Shown: piece by piece, positions 48,594-59,500 of the stretch
Position numbering within the stretch: position 1 is the stretch's first letter
How the letters are laid out: each line of letters begins with the position of its first letter
Assembly (NCBI GenBank): GCA_938020445.1
Contig: CALIIC010000028.1
Span: 55,936 to 119,935, forward strand
From: an uncultured Flavobacteriaceae bacterium
GTDB taxonomy: Bacteria > Bacteroidota > Bacteroidia > Flavobacteriales > Flavobacteriaceae
Length of the DNA: 64,000 nt
Direction of reading: 5' to 3'
Notes under the pieces: model-generated
Database searches by the model: none
Told to the model about the DNA's origin: nothing
The model's input: the letters and a program-made list of their open reading frames with translations, nothing else
Made by a program: the position numbers and the translations under genes

Positions 48594-49771
48594 TGCTTTG
48601 TTGTTTGGTTGTAGGTGACTTTATCTTTTTCCTTTAGGGCCAGCACCTTCGTATATGCCTTCTTTGGAGCAAAATCGCGGTCAAATAACAAGGGATGGTT
48701 GGTACGCCCCTTTATGGGCCAGCCATTCAGCCAAGAGCCACCGTCATTTACTCCCCAAAAAGTGACACGATCAATTTTATCTTCATGCTTTAAGAAGAGT
48801 TTGAACAAATCTTGGTAACGTTTGGCTAGTTTCACTTGTGCAGAATCGGGAAGACCATTGCGATAGGGATCCATTTGCGGGTCTCCTTCGTATTCCTCAT
48901 AACTTAGGCTTACCTCGGCACCTTCAGCATCCCACGGATTGGGGAGGGCCGTTACGTCTAGTTCTGTAAAAAGCACCTTTACTCCCAGTTCTGAATAGGC
49001 GATAATGCTGTTTTCAATATCTTCCAAAGTAGGGCCTACCAGACTCCAATGGGCTTGCATTCCCACACCATCGATTTTGATACCTTTGGCCTGCAAACGT
49101 TTTACCAAACGCACCACTCCTGCGCGCTTTTCTGGCTTCCAAAGATTGTAGTCATTGTAGATTAGCTCTGCTTCCGGATCAGCCTCGGCAGCAAGTTGAA
49201 AGGCATATTCGATATATTCATCCCCAAAAACCTGTTGAAAAAGCGACTTTCTAAGAGACCCGTCCTCGTTCAAAGCTTCGTTCACCACATCCCAAGCATG
49301 TATTTTTCCCCTGTATCGACCCACAACCGTGTTGATATGGTTTTTAATTTGATCTGCCATGGCAACACTGTCTTTTATGGAATGCATAAAATCGGGCAAC
49401 TGACTATGCCAAACCAACGTATGGCCCACAATGAACATATCCATCTTTTCTCCTAGGGCCACATACTTATCGGCAAACGCAAAATCGAAGGAATTCGGTG
49501 TTGGTTGTAGATACATCCATTTCATATTATTTTCAGGGGTTAGGGTGTTAAACTCCCTGTTTATGACCGCAATGCCTTTATCATCAGCCTCCATAATTTG
49601 AGACTCATTGATCGCAGCCCCTACATAAAAACTATTCGCAAAGCTACTTTTAAGAGAGGGCAGTACTTTTGTTGGTTCTTGAGCGGATTCCATTGATTTG
49701 GTTTCTTTACAGCTGGTCAACAAGAACAGGAGCGCACTCAGCACCACAGCCATTTTCCTTATTTTCGTCAT
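48590..49771 (-). CDS. GH10 endo-1,4-beta-xylanase lipoprotein
   Basis: 393 aa; WDVVNEALNEDG and LFTELDVTALP. Confidence 0.95.
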   Translation of the reverse strand: MTKIRKMAVVLSALLFLLTSCKETKSMESAQEPTKVLPSLKSSFANSFYVGAAINESQIMEADDKGIAVINREFNTLTPENNMKWMYLQPTPNSFDFAFADKYVALGEKMDMFIVGHTLVWHSQLPDFMHSIKDSVAMADQIKNHINTVVGRYRGKIHAWDVVNEALNEDGSLRKSLFQQVFGDEYIEYAFQLAAEADPEAELIYNDYNLWKPEKRAGVVRLVKRLQAKGIKIDGVGMQAHWSLVGPTLEDIENSIIAYSELGVKVLFTELDVTALPNPWDAEGAEVSLSYEEYEGDPQMDPYRNGLPDSAQVKLAKRYQDLFKLFLKHEDKIDRVTFWGVNDGGSWLNGWPIKGRTNHPLLFDRDFAPKKAYTKVLALKEKDKVTYNQTTKQ

Positions 49772-50018
49772 GAGGATACTTTAAAAAATTGGTTTGTATT
49801 TATCTATTTGACCACAAGGTTCACAAGTTGCCATGTGGCTTCCTTCCTAACAAAAGAACCCATTGGGCATTACCGAATTTGCAGCAAGTAAATTTGCGGT
49901 TTATACCGTCAACTCTGTAGTACATATGAAGCAGACAGTGGAAGTTTTGGGTATTTAGTCCTCTTTTAGTGTTTTTTTAGAAAAATCAACAGCGAAGAAA
50001 GGCGGTTTCCTATAACAT

Positions 50019-50678
50019 TTAGTAGATGGAATTGATGATAGAAGCGTTTCTAAGGGAAAATTCGTATAACGCATTTGCTCCTTGTAAACTAAGTTTTCTG
50101 ACAATGTTGGACTTGTGTTTTTTAATGGTTTTTACGCTGTTAAAAAGTTTCTGAGCGATGCATTCAGTTCTTAAATGCTGGGAAGTCAACTTGAGGATTT
50201 TTAATTCTGTTTTGGTAAGCCCACTTATCTGGTTAAGGCTAAAATCTGCGTTCGCCATAAATTTAGGATCACTTTTAAGCTTATCGGAATAATACTTATG
50301 GCCTGCTATTACTTGTTCTAAGGTAATATCAAACTCAGATGGCATATATTCTTTGTGCAAAATACCATAAACATTATCAAAAAAAAGTAGTTGAGCCAAT
50401 GTCCAGTTCGAAATATTCCCTGAAAAAATGATAAACTTGGTATCGAGACACATCTTAAATGCGTCAGCAACAATCGAGATACCATTTTTTTTTGGAAGTT
50501 TAATATCCAGGACCACTATATGAGGTTGTAACTCTATAATCTGTTTCATCGCAATAAGACCATCTCCACAGTTTTTTCCGATTATTGCAAGTGTCGTATT
50601 TTTTTCAATGACACACTCAATACCATACCGGGTCATAGGGTGATCTTCCACGACCATGATTGTTTTTTGTATATCCAA
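50019..50678 (-). CDS. Response regulator with LuxR-type HTH (NarL family)
   Basis: 219 aa; receiver MVVEDHPMTRYG, VVLDIKLPKKNG; HTH LTKTELKILKLTSQHLRTECIAQKLFNSVKTIKKHKSNI. Confidence 0.9.
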   Translation of the reverse strand: MDIQKTIMVVEDHPMTRYGIECVIEKNTTLAIIGKNCGDGLIAMKQIIELQPHIVVLDIKLPKKNGISIVADAFKMCLDTKFIIFSGNISNWTLAQLLFFDNVYGILHKEYMPSEFDITLEQVIAGHKYYSDKLKSDPKFMANADFSLNQISGLTKTELKILKLTSQHLRTECIAQKLFNSVKTIKKHKSNIVRKLSLQGANALYEFSLRNASIINSIY

Positions 50679-50850
50679 AATAAAGCAGTAAAGTTTAAAT
50701 TATCAATTTATCTATGCAAAACAGCACACTACAGCACTATTGGGCAATTATAAGACCAAAAAGTACCTTTTTTCAAACGAACTTATGTACACCTTTAGGA
50801 GTATTTTACTTTTTCCCGAACAGCGTAAATCTTAGTTTTATCCAATTTTT

Positions 50851-52965
50851 TCAGGCAATAACATAGTCGCTTTTGATCTTTTCCTCTTTCGCCAACGGAA
50901 GAACAATATCAATTTTCAAACCTTTTGAGGGCATGTTGTTTATTCTTAAATCAGCACCCAGTTTTTCCGATAAATTCTTAATAATGGTCATCCCCACGCT
51001 TTGTGGGTTCTTCAGAATTAACTCCTGTAATAGTTCTTTGCTTGAGGTCTCTACTATCATATGATCTTGCTTCAATTTTATACCTCCAGCATTATCTTCT
51101 ATTGTCATTAACAGCCTTTCTTTCTCTTGTGTTGTAGCGACGGTAATTACAGCATCATTTGGTGAAAACTTTATGGCGTTTGATAAAACATTATCAATGA
51201 TCCTATCCAACAATACTGCATTTGAATAGATATAGGAACAACTATCTTCCACGAACTTTTTATGTACCCTGATTCCCTTACTTTTCATATGTACCCCATG
51301 AGATACCAACTGCCTTTCTATCAATTCATTTGCATTAAAACGATGATACGCCACTTTTCTATTTTCATTTTTGGCATCGATTAGGCGAATGTTTAAAAAA
51401 TCATCTATCAATTTTTTCCCCCGCCAGATCTCCTTAAAAAGCATATCCTTGAACGCTGCATCAAAATCATCCAACTGTTTGTCATGGAGCTGCACATACA
51501 GTTGAATGTTTGAAAATGGAGCTTTTAGGTCATGCGCCAAAAAATCTATAAATTCAGTTCGCTGCGCGTTTGCCAAAGACAAAGAATCGTTCATACCGCT
51601 CAAATTTTGGTTGGCCAAGTCTAGTTCCTTGTTGATTTTTTTTAATTTTTGACGTTGTCCAAAGAGCAAACCGGCAAAGACCAAGATACTACCCACAAGC
51701 ATAGCTCCCAGTATCAGAAGACGGCGATGATTCAATAATTCGCGTGCTTGTGCATCGGCCTTTTCCTTAAACAATTCCAATTCATTCTCCTTTTTGGCCG
51801 TTTCATAACGTACATTCAAATCTGCAATGTTCTTATCCTTGTCCCTGTTCAATAGCTCAAAGTTGATGGAATTATACTTGGCGTGTGTCAAATAGGCATC
51901 CTTGTATTTTTCCTGTTCAAAATAAAGAGCGGCGAGTTCTCTATACAGTCTTAGGGCAATTATTTTATCCTCCTCAACAATAGAATACGTTTCTACTTCC
52001 TTTAATATTTTAATCGCTTCCGAAGTGTTTCCATATTTACTTAAGATTTTTGCTTTTGAAATAAGTGTAAACACTCTACCCCTCACTTCCAATTTTCCAG
52101 GTTCAAAGAGATTCAGGGCTTCATCTAGCTTTTTAATCGCTAATTTGTAGTTTTTCTGTTTTTCGTAAATGAGCGCTTCATTGTGGGTAATTCCCATGAG
52201 ATACCTTTTTAAGGTAGTATCTTTTTTAATCTCTTTTCTATTCAATCCAAAAATGATGACTGCCTCACTAAACTTTTTTTGTTGTATGTAATTCATTGCT
52301 AGATTATTACGGATTTTCACCGTACAGGCAAGGTCGTTGTGTTCTTCGCAAACCTGCAAACCCGATTCGAACATTTTTTTTGCAAAATCATAATTTTCGG
52401 TCATGGCGTTCAAAACGCCCAACTTACTATAGATATCCGCAGCAGTTCTGCTATGATCGTCTAGTTTCAGAGCGTCATGCAATGTTGAAATAGCGGTTTC
52501 ATAATCTACTGTTAACTCTTTGATTTCGGAAAGATACATGAGTGCTTCTTGTTGATACCGCACATGTTGCTGAATTTTGGCCTCCCTATAAGCAAAGTCG
52601 ATTACTTGTGCTGCCAAAGAAAGTTTATCGTCGTCAATCAACAACACCCCAACCTCTAGCGGAACCGAAAGATGCTCCTTTAATCCGGAATCTGCCAATA
52701 AACTATCTACCGTTATACGTAGCGTCTCTGGCCGACCTTCTTCCAGGATTTTTTTGAAATTACTCTTCCATTTTTTATAGACGGACAAACTGTCTTTATC
52801 CCCACTTGTAAAAGCAGGCTTTACTTTAATTGATGCAGCACTTACACCATGCACGTTTGCTTTGACAACATTAGGATAGGAGCTGCTAGCTTTTAAAGAA
52901 AGTGAAAAGCAAATAAAGAGTATGAAAAGGCAAATATCATTTTTGAAAAGTTGTTGTTTTTTCAT
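50851..52965 (-). CDS. TPR-containing sensor histidine kinase
   Basis: 704 aa; TPR N-terminus, TM, H-box DFLAHDLKAPFSN, N-box LSNAIKFSP, IEDNAGGI. Confidence 0.92.
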   Translation of the reverse strand: MKKQQLFKNDICLFILFICFSLSLKASSSYPNVVKANVHGVSAASIKVKPAFTSGDKDSLSVYKKWKSNFKKILEEGRPETLRITVDSLLADSGLKEHLSVPLEVGVLLIDDDKLSLAAQVIDFAYREAKIQQHVRYQQEALMYLSEIKELTVDYETAISTLHDALKLDDHSRTAADIYSKLGVLNAMTENYDFAKKMFESGLQVCEEHNDLACTVKIRNNLAMNYIQQKKFSEAVIIFGLNRKEIKKDTTLKRYLMGITHNEALIYEKQKNYKLAIKKLDEALNLFEPGKLEVRGRVFTLISKAKILSKYGNTSEAIKILKEVETYSIVEEDKIIALRLYRELAALYFEQEKYKDAYLTHAKYNSINFELLNRDKDKNIADLNVRYETAKKENELELFKEKADAQARELLNHRRLLILGAMLVGSILVFAGLLFGQRQKLKKINKELDLANQNLSGMNDSLSLANAQRTEFIDFLAHDLKAPFSNIQLYVQLHDKQLDDFDAAFKDMLFKEIWRGKKLIDDFLNIRLIDAKNENRKVAYHRFNANELIERQLVSHGVHMKSKGIRVHKKFVEDSCSYIYSNAVLLDRIIDNVLSNAIKFSPNDAVITVATTQEKERLLMTIEDNAGGIKLKQDHMIVETSSKELLQELILKNPQSVGMTIIKNLSEKLGADLRINNMPSKGLKIDIVLPLAKEEKIKSDYVIA

Positions 52966-53105
52966 GGGGGAAGGGTTGGTTCAACAAAGCGTACATTTTT
53001 ATTATCACATATAATCAAAATTTTATTTAATAAAAATACGCCATAGTATGTACGTAAAAATGTACAAGTTGGACTAGTTTGCATTCTCACAAAAACCTAT
53101 TTATT

Positions 53106-54086
53106 ATGAAAAAAACAATGTTCACAATCAAATCAATGGTAAGCCTGCTTTCATTTATCATGCTTGCTTCATGCTCCAAAGACACCCTTGAAACGGAGGC
53201 CTTGGAAACAAGCGAGAAGAAGCCGAGTACCGTAGCGGCTGCAAGAACGTATAGTTTTGGAGCCACTAGAGATCTAGTCAGAGGTAACCCTTTGCCCTTC
53301 CTCTGGGCCTATACAAATAGTTATGACGCATTTCAATATAGCCGGGAAATTGTATATACCGGTGGTGCCGAGTTTGGTTGGGAATTAGATATTGCCCTGA
53401 CCAACAATCTCCCTTTTGGGTGGTATAAAAAGTCTCCAAATACAAATCCTAGTTTTCCAATGAAAATCGTTTACATGGAAGGACAGGATATCCCTTTTAA
53501 TACAAAACAGGCCATTTCACCCGGCCAATCCTTGCCTTCCAACTGGGTGTACGACCAAGTCGGAAGTACGCAATTTTCGGCTCGGGCGGTATATCTTGGA
53601 AATTCATTCCTAGGGGATACTTCACGGGCGTTGATCAACCAAAGCTTACCCAACGGATGGGAATATAAAGAATATAGCACGCAAGGAGCGGTCAAGATTG
53701 AGAATGTCAATGGAGAGCCAAGAACTGCTCCTACGCCCCCTTCTTTACTTAGTGGAGAAACTTTATGGGCAGGGCAGCATCGGGATTCCCCCAATGGGCA
53801 ATACCGAATTTTAATGCAAAGTGATGGTAATTTGGTGTTATACGATCTTTGGAATTTAACCAGTGAAGGTTGGTGGACTGCATTGTGGTATAGTAATACT
53901 TATAACAACCCGGGCGCTAGATTGGCAATGCAAGCAGATGGCAACTTAGTGGTGTATAGCAGCGCTAACAGCCCTCTTTGGAATTCTGAAACTTGGGGGA
54001 ACCCAGGGGCCCAACTTCACGTTCAGGATGACGGAAACTTAGTTATCTACGGTAATGGAATTGCAAAATGGCATCGATGGCAATAA
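53106..54086 (+). CDS. Secreted lipoprotein with bulb-type (B_lectin) domain
   Basis: Start at MKKTMFTIKS (53106); lipobox LASCSKD; repeated QxDGNLVxY motifs. Confidence 0.88.
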   Translation: MKKTMFTIKSMVSLLSFIMLASCSKDTLETEALETSEKKPSTVAAARTYSFGATRDLVRGNPLPFLWAYTNSYDAFQYSREIVYTGGAEFGWELDIALTNNLPFGWYKKSPNTNPSFPMKIVYMEGQDIPFNTKQAISPGQSLPSNWVYDQVGSTQFSARAVYLGNSFLGDTSRALINQSLPNGWEYKEYSTQGAVKIENVNGEPRTAPTPPSLLSGETLWAGQHRDSPNGQYRILMQSDGNLVLYDLWNLTSEGWWTALWYSNTYNNPGARLAMQADGNLVVYSSANSPLWNSETWGNPGAQLHVQDDGNLVIYGNGIAKWHRWQ

Positions 54087-54102
54087 CATCGGCATAAAAT
54101 CT

Positions 54103-54157
54103 TGCGGGGGCCTAATTACCCCCCTTTCTTTCTCAAATGGAAAGACAGGCCCCTGCA
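54103..54157. other. Intergenic inverted repeat between lectin and subtilase genes
   Basis: TGCGGGGGCCT (54103-54113) / AGGCCCCTGCA (54147-54157), one mismatch. Confidence 0.5.
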
Positions 54158-54195
54158 GGATATGTTCTTACAAAAAATACAACCCCAAAAACAAC

Positions 54196-56292
54196 ATGAT
54201 CATGAAAAAAAATAAAACAGTCACCCGCGTGGTGCGTAATTTATTGGGCATTTTCATCACCCTAGTTTTCATTGCTTGCGAAAAAGAGCTGGATCTTGAA
54301 ATCGAAACAGCGACAATAAAAGAAGCCTACGAAGAAGCGGACGAACTAAATCGACAAGAGCTCAACGCATATATACAAGAAACAGTGCTAACAACTCAAC
54401 AATCGTTCGATTGGTCAAAAGCCCCCATAAACATCATATGGAGTGCTCTCGAACATTCAGATTATATCGCTACTGTTGGTTACCGTAGGGCAGAATGGAA
54501 AGGAAACGATGAGCTAGCCATTCAATATATGACCGAACTATCCCAATCGGGAAGCGAAAGCAAATCACCGAACAATGGTCTTGTGAACATCAAAAACAGC
54601 CTTATTGAATTAATTGCGGGCCATAGTAATAAGGAAGGTTCCAAAAATTCTCAAAACATAGTATTAAAAGAGCTTGCTCCCTTACTGTCAATGGAATTAA
54701 GGATCGATTCGAAAGAGGCCCTAGCCACCTTATTGAACCAAGAGACACTACGGTATTTAGAACCCGCCTTTGATACTCAAATTAGTTCGGTTACCAAGAA
54801 TTCCAAGGCCATTCCACCAAGACTAGGCTGCTCAAGAAGCGGGGGAGAACCTAGTAATTGTGGGGAACTAGAGCGCAATGGCACTCACTACTATGTAATG
54901 GATGGAACGAATAAAATATCCTGGAATTATTGGAACCACGGTATTGAAGGGGCCTGGGCGTTAGGTGCCACAGGAAGAAAAATCGGAGTAGCGTTGTTAG
55001 ATACTGGTGTAGGTGACGTCTGGTTCAACGATTGGGATGGATCACAGGATATAAAAGATTTTTTCACCAACTATCAAACGGTGAATGGCCGAAGATTTGA
55101 ATTTAACAACCGAGTTGAAGGTAAAAGAGATTCTTATTATAAGGATATTTGTTATGACCCTTGCGGTCATGGCACTGCATTGGCCGGGGTTCTCGGTGCT
55201 CCACGAAGAACCGGCAGATATTCTTTTGGAGACGGGGTACACCCCAGACATATGACCGGAGTAGCATACGGTTGTGATCTATTTGCCTATCGCATTGGGG
55301 ATGATGTGGTCATTGGTCCTGAGGATTCTTGGAACACGGCTTCCGCTTTTCAAGAAGCGACCAGCAACCCAGCTATCAAAATCATTAGCATAAGTCAAGG
55401 TACCAGCGACATTGGCTGGTCAAATGTAGCTGATGCCATAAAAGTTGCCTATAACAGGGGGAAGTTAATTTTTGCAGCGGCCGGTACCATAGGTGGCATA
55501 GGACCAAACGTACCTTCTTGGGCTATTTTTCCGTCGAACATGACGTATGCAAACGGAGAAGTCGTCATGGGAGTAACCGGAGTTAAGAGAGCCAATGGAG
55601 ATGTGGTCTGTGACGATTGCGTGAAAGGTTCAAAGGTAGATTTTAGCATTGAAATGCAATTCTCGGACATAAAACCAATGGGGCTGCAATTGCCGATCAG
55701 CCGTGGGGCCATCTTACATTGTAGAGACAGAATAGATAGTTTTTTAGATACGCAAATTGGTGGTTCCTCGGTAGCAACGGCCACTATGGCGGGTATTGCC
55801 GCTTTGGTATGGAGCAAAAACCCTCAGGCCTCACGGGCAGAAGTATTGCAGGCATTGAAGACTACAGCGCAATACTCTGCAAAAACGTCCGAGTTTGGTC
55901 ATGGAAAACCCAATGCAAAAAAGGCCGCAGAGTACTTAAGTGGCACTTTCTTTAACATTTATGAACTTTATTCAGGCATGCAGCTTGAACAGAATGAGTT
56001 TCTACAATCTCAAAATGGCAAGTACCGTCTTTGGATGCAAACAGATGGTAACGTAGTTATTTATGACGTTGCACTTTCTAGAGCCATTTGGGGAACCTAT
56101 ACCAACCAGGGGAAAAGACTAATCATGCAAACCGACGGAAATTTGGTTTTGTATGACGCCGCTTGGAAACCATTATTTAATACCCAGACTTGGGGAAGTC
56201 CCGGGAATTATGCCAGACTAGAAGATGATGGGTATCTAAAGGTGTATACAAGTGAAGGCAGAGAAGTATGGAGTTCTCAATGGAATCCTTAG
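54196..56292 (+). CDS. Subtilisin-like (S8) serine protease lipoprotein with C-terminal B_lectin domain
   Basis: Start at MIMKKNKTV; VALLDTGVGD (Asp), GHGTALAGVLG (His), GGSSVATATMAG (Ser); C-terminal QTDGNLVLYD repeats. Confidence 0.9.
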   Translation: MIMKKNKTVTRVVRNLLGIFITLVFIACEKELDLEIETATIKEAYEEADELNRQELNAYIQETVLTTQQSFDWSKAPINIIWSALEHSDYIATVGYRRAEWKGNDELAIQYMTELSQSGSESKSPNNGLVNIKNSLIELIAGHSNKEGSKNSQNIVLKELAPLLSMELRIDSKEALATLLNQETLRYLEPAFDTQISSVTKNSKAIPPRLGCSRSGGEPSNCGELERNGTHYYVMDGTNKISWNYWNHGIEGAWALGATGRKIGVALLDTGVGDVWFNDWDGSQDIKDFFTNYQTVNGRRFEFNNRVEGKRDSYYKDICYDPCGHGTALAGVLGAPRRTGRYSFGDGVHPRHMTGVAYGCDLFAYRIGDDVVIGPEDSWNTASAFQEATSNPAIKIISISQGTSDIGWSNVADAIKVAYNRGKLIFAAAGTIGGIGPNVPSWAIFPSNMTYANGEVVMGVTGVKRANGDVVCDDCVKGSKVDFSIEMQFSDIKPMGLQLPISRGAILHCRDRIDSFLDTQIGGSSVATATMAGIAALVWSKNPQASRAEVLQALKTTAQYSAKTSEFGHGKPNAKKAAEYLSGTFFNIYELYSGMQLEQNEFLQSQNGKYRLWMQTDGNVVIYDVALSRAIWGTYTNQGKRLIMQTDGNLVLYDAAWKPLFNTQTWGSPGNYARLEDDGYLKVYTSEGREVWSSQWNP

Positions 56293-56337
56293 TTTAACCT
56301 CTTAAGATTTTTAATTTTCGTTGTTATTATTCTGTTT

Positions 56338-56382
56338 AAAATATGGCTTTGCGCAAAGGGTGCGCCAAGCCATATTTGTTTT
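56338..56382. terminator. Intrinsic (possibly bidirectional) terminator after subtilase gene
   Basis: AAATATGGCTTTGCGCA ... TGCGCCAAGCCATATTT followed by TGTTTTG. Confidence 0.85.
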
Positions 56383-56555
56383 GCGTATATATACAAACTC
56401 CATATCTATTTCGACTATAGAATACCACGGGATACTAGAAACGAGTAGTTATTAGTGCCATCAACACTCTATTAAATACCGTATTGCTTAAGTGGTGGAA
56501 AAGAGAATGTAAGCTCTCAAAATTAAGAAAGGCGTTGTTCCTAAAACCAAATGAT

Positions 56556-59500
56556 TCATTCATTTTTGATTTCAGTAGGTAATACTCCAAAATGGGATTT
56601 AAAGCACTTGGTAAAATAGGAGGGCGATGAGAAGCCTACTTTAAAACTTACTTCGCTGATCGAATCGTTGCCGTTTACAATCATTTGTTTTGCTTTTTCC
56701 AAACGAATCTTACGAAGAAACTCATTGGCCGTATGTCCTGTCAAAGCTTTTATTTTTCGATACAACTGACTTCTACTTAAAAAGAGATCTTCGGCCAAAT
56801 GCTCCACGTTCAGGTTTGTATCGTCGATATTCTCATGAATATAGTTGAGTACTTTGGTAATGAACGATTTGTCTAAAGAGCTTGTTTTCTCGGGTAAATG
56901 TAGATTGCTCGTTTGATTAAAGTATCGATCGAATAAAATTTGACGACTGCTGATCAGTTGCTTCAAATGCGATTGCAGCACCTTCATTTTAAAAGGTTTA
57001 CTTAAGTACACATCGGCCCCTGAATCAATTCCTTTTGCCCAATCATCGGTCATTGCCTTTGCCGTAAGCATTAAAATCGGGATATGACTCGTTTTTATAT
57101 TTGCCCGCATCTGGGTACAAAATTCAAAACCATCCATCTCGGGCATGATCACATCGGTTAAAACAATGTCGGGAATGCGCTCATTGGCAATGGCCAATCC
57201 CTCTTTACCGTTGGGTGCTTCTACAATACTATATTCACTTTGCAGCTCCCCTTTTAAATAGGTCCGCAATTCTTTATTATCTTCAATGACCAATAGCTTT
57301 TTCTTATCTTTTTTGGGAATTACGGCCGTTTTGTAGTCAGGGCTCGTAAAATCGACCACTTCTTTCTCGATTTCGACCGCCTCCTGTTTTTCCTGGGGTA
57401 CTGTATCGGTAAGGAATAGTTCGTTGTTTTGAAAATGTTCTTTTCCAAGCGGTAGAATTATCCGAAAATGAGTGCCCTCGTTCACCTTGCTTTCCACTTC
57501 TATTTTACCTTTATGAAGATCTACAAAACTTTTGACCACCTCTAGCCCAATTCCCGTTCCTCCATAGTACTGACTGTTCATTTCCTTGACGAGATAAAAA
57601 CGTTCAAAAATACGATCTACTTCCTCTTTCTTTATCCCAGGCCCGGTATCCTGAATGCCGATTTCCATAGCGGCCACAGGCGTTGTTTCATTCACCAATG
57701 GCAATAATTTCGGTTCTGCCGTACGATTGACTCCCACGGTAATCAAACCATTTTCGGGAGTTACCTTGAACGCATTCGACAAGATATTGAACACTATTTT
57801 TTCGAGCATACCGGGATCCGCCCAAATTTTTAGGGAAGTAGAATCGGCCTCATTAGAAAGTATGATGTTCTTTTCCGAAGCCTCTTCCTCGAAATGACCA
57901 CTCACCTCTTTGACAAACGAAACCGCGTTGATTTCTGAGGCGGTAACAGACATTTTGTCCATTTTCAATTTCCTAAAATCCATCAACTCATCGATCAATC
58001 GGGACAATCTGCTGGTGTTCTTATGAATGATTTGATGTTTTTCCTGAACACTTTCAGGAAGTTGCAATAAGCTATTGTCCAATATATCTTCCAAAGGATT
58101 TAAAATCAATGTCAACGGTGTTCGAAACTCATGTGAAATATTAGTGAAAAATTGCAGCTTTTTTTCATGTAAAATTTCCTCCTGCTTGCGCTTCTCACGT
58201 TCAAACTTTATCAAACGTTTTTCCTGAATACGTTCATTTACGATCCGAAATGTCATGAATGCCAAAAAGCCCAAGAACAAAACATACCCTAAAATTGCCC
58301 AATTGGTCGCCCACCATGGCGGTAATATCTCAATTTTCAAGGAAATGGCCTCTTCATTCCATACCCCATCATTGTTTGCCGCTTTCACTTTAAACACATA
58401 GTTTCCTTTTGGTAGATTGGTATAGGTAGCACTGCGATTGTCCGCTACATAATTCCAGTTTTCTTCAAAGCCCTCTAAATAATAGGCATACTGATTTTCC
58501 TCGGAGCGGGTATAGTTTATCCCCATAAACTCAATGGTAAAAACCGATTGTTTATGATTTAAAACCAGTGCATCCGTCTCTGACAATACTTTTTGCAAAG
58601 GCGCGTCATTCGAACCTGGCACCACCGATTCATTAAAGAGTTTTAAATCGGAAAAATACAGGGATGGAGGGTTTTTATTCACCAGGATGTTGGTCGGGTC
58701 AAAGTAATTGATTCCTCTAAAGTTCCCGAAGTACAACATGCCATCGTCACCCTTTAAAACAGCATTGTTGTTGAAGTCATTGGTCAACAACCCATCTTCA
58801 CGGGTGTAATTGGTCAAGGATTCCGTCTTCAGATTTAGATGAGAAAGCCCCTTGTTACCGCCAAACCACAGGCCGTTTTCGGTCTCCACAATAGTAGAAA
58901 CGGTCTCTTGGTCTACACCATCAATTTCGGTATACCATTTAAACGTTTTCGCCTTGGTATCATACTTGCATAGCCCATCACCATCAAGACCGATCCAAAT
59001 AGATCCCGATGCATCCTCCATCAACGCCAAAACAGTATAAACATCGCTTTCTTTGCCTTTCACATCATTCATTTGTTGGTTCAAGGAGATTACTTGGTAG
59101 GTCCCATCGGCCTCAGGAATTACTTTAAAAAGTCCGCGAGTAGTACCGAGCCAAATATGATCTTCCCCATCTACCAGAACCTTTCGAATATCAGTGTAAT
59201 GAATGCCCTGTGAATTGAAAGACTCCGAATTGTGAAATGTAAATTCATTGGTTCGTGGGCTATAGGAATGTAGCCCATTTAAAAAAGTGCCGATCCAAAC
59301 GGTTCCTTTGGAATCTTCCGCAAAACTTAAAATACGATTGGAAGCAATGGCACCTTTGGTACTTGCGATGTTGAAATTTTTAAAAACAGTCTCATTTTTT
59401 TGAAGAAAAAATATCCCTGAATTCCAGGTTCCTACCCAAAAATTTCCTCGGGAATCTAAAAAAACCGTTTGTACATCGTGACCCGTTAATCCTGTCGCAA

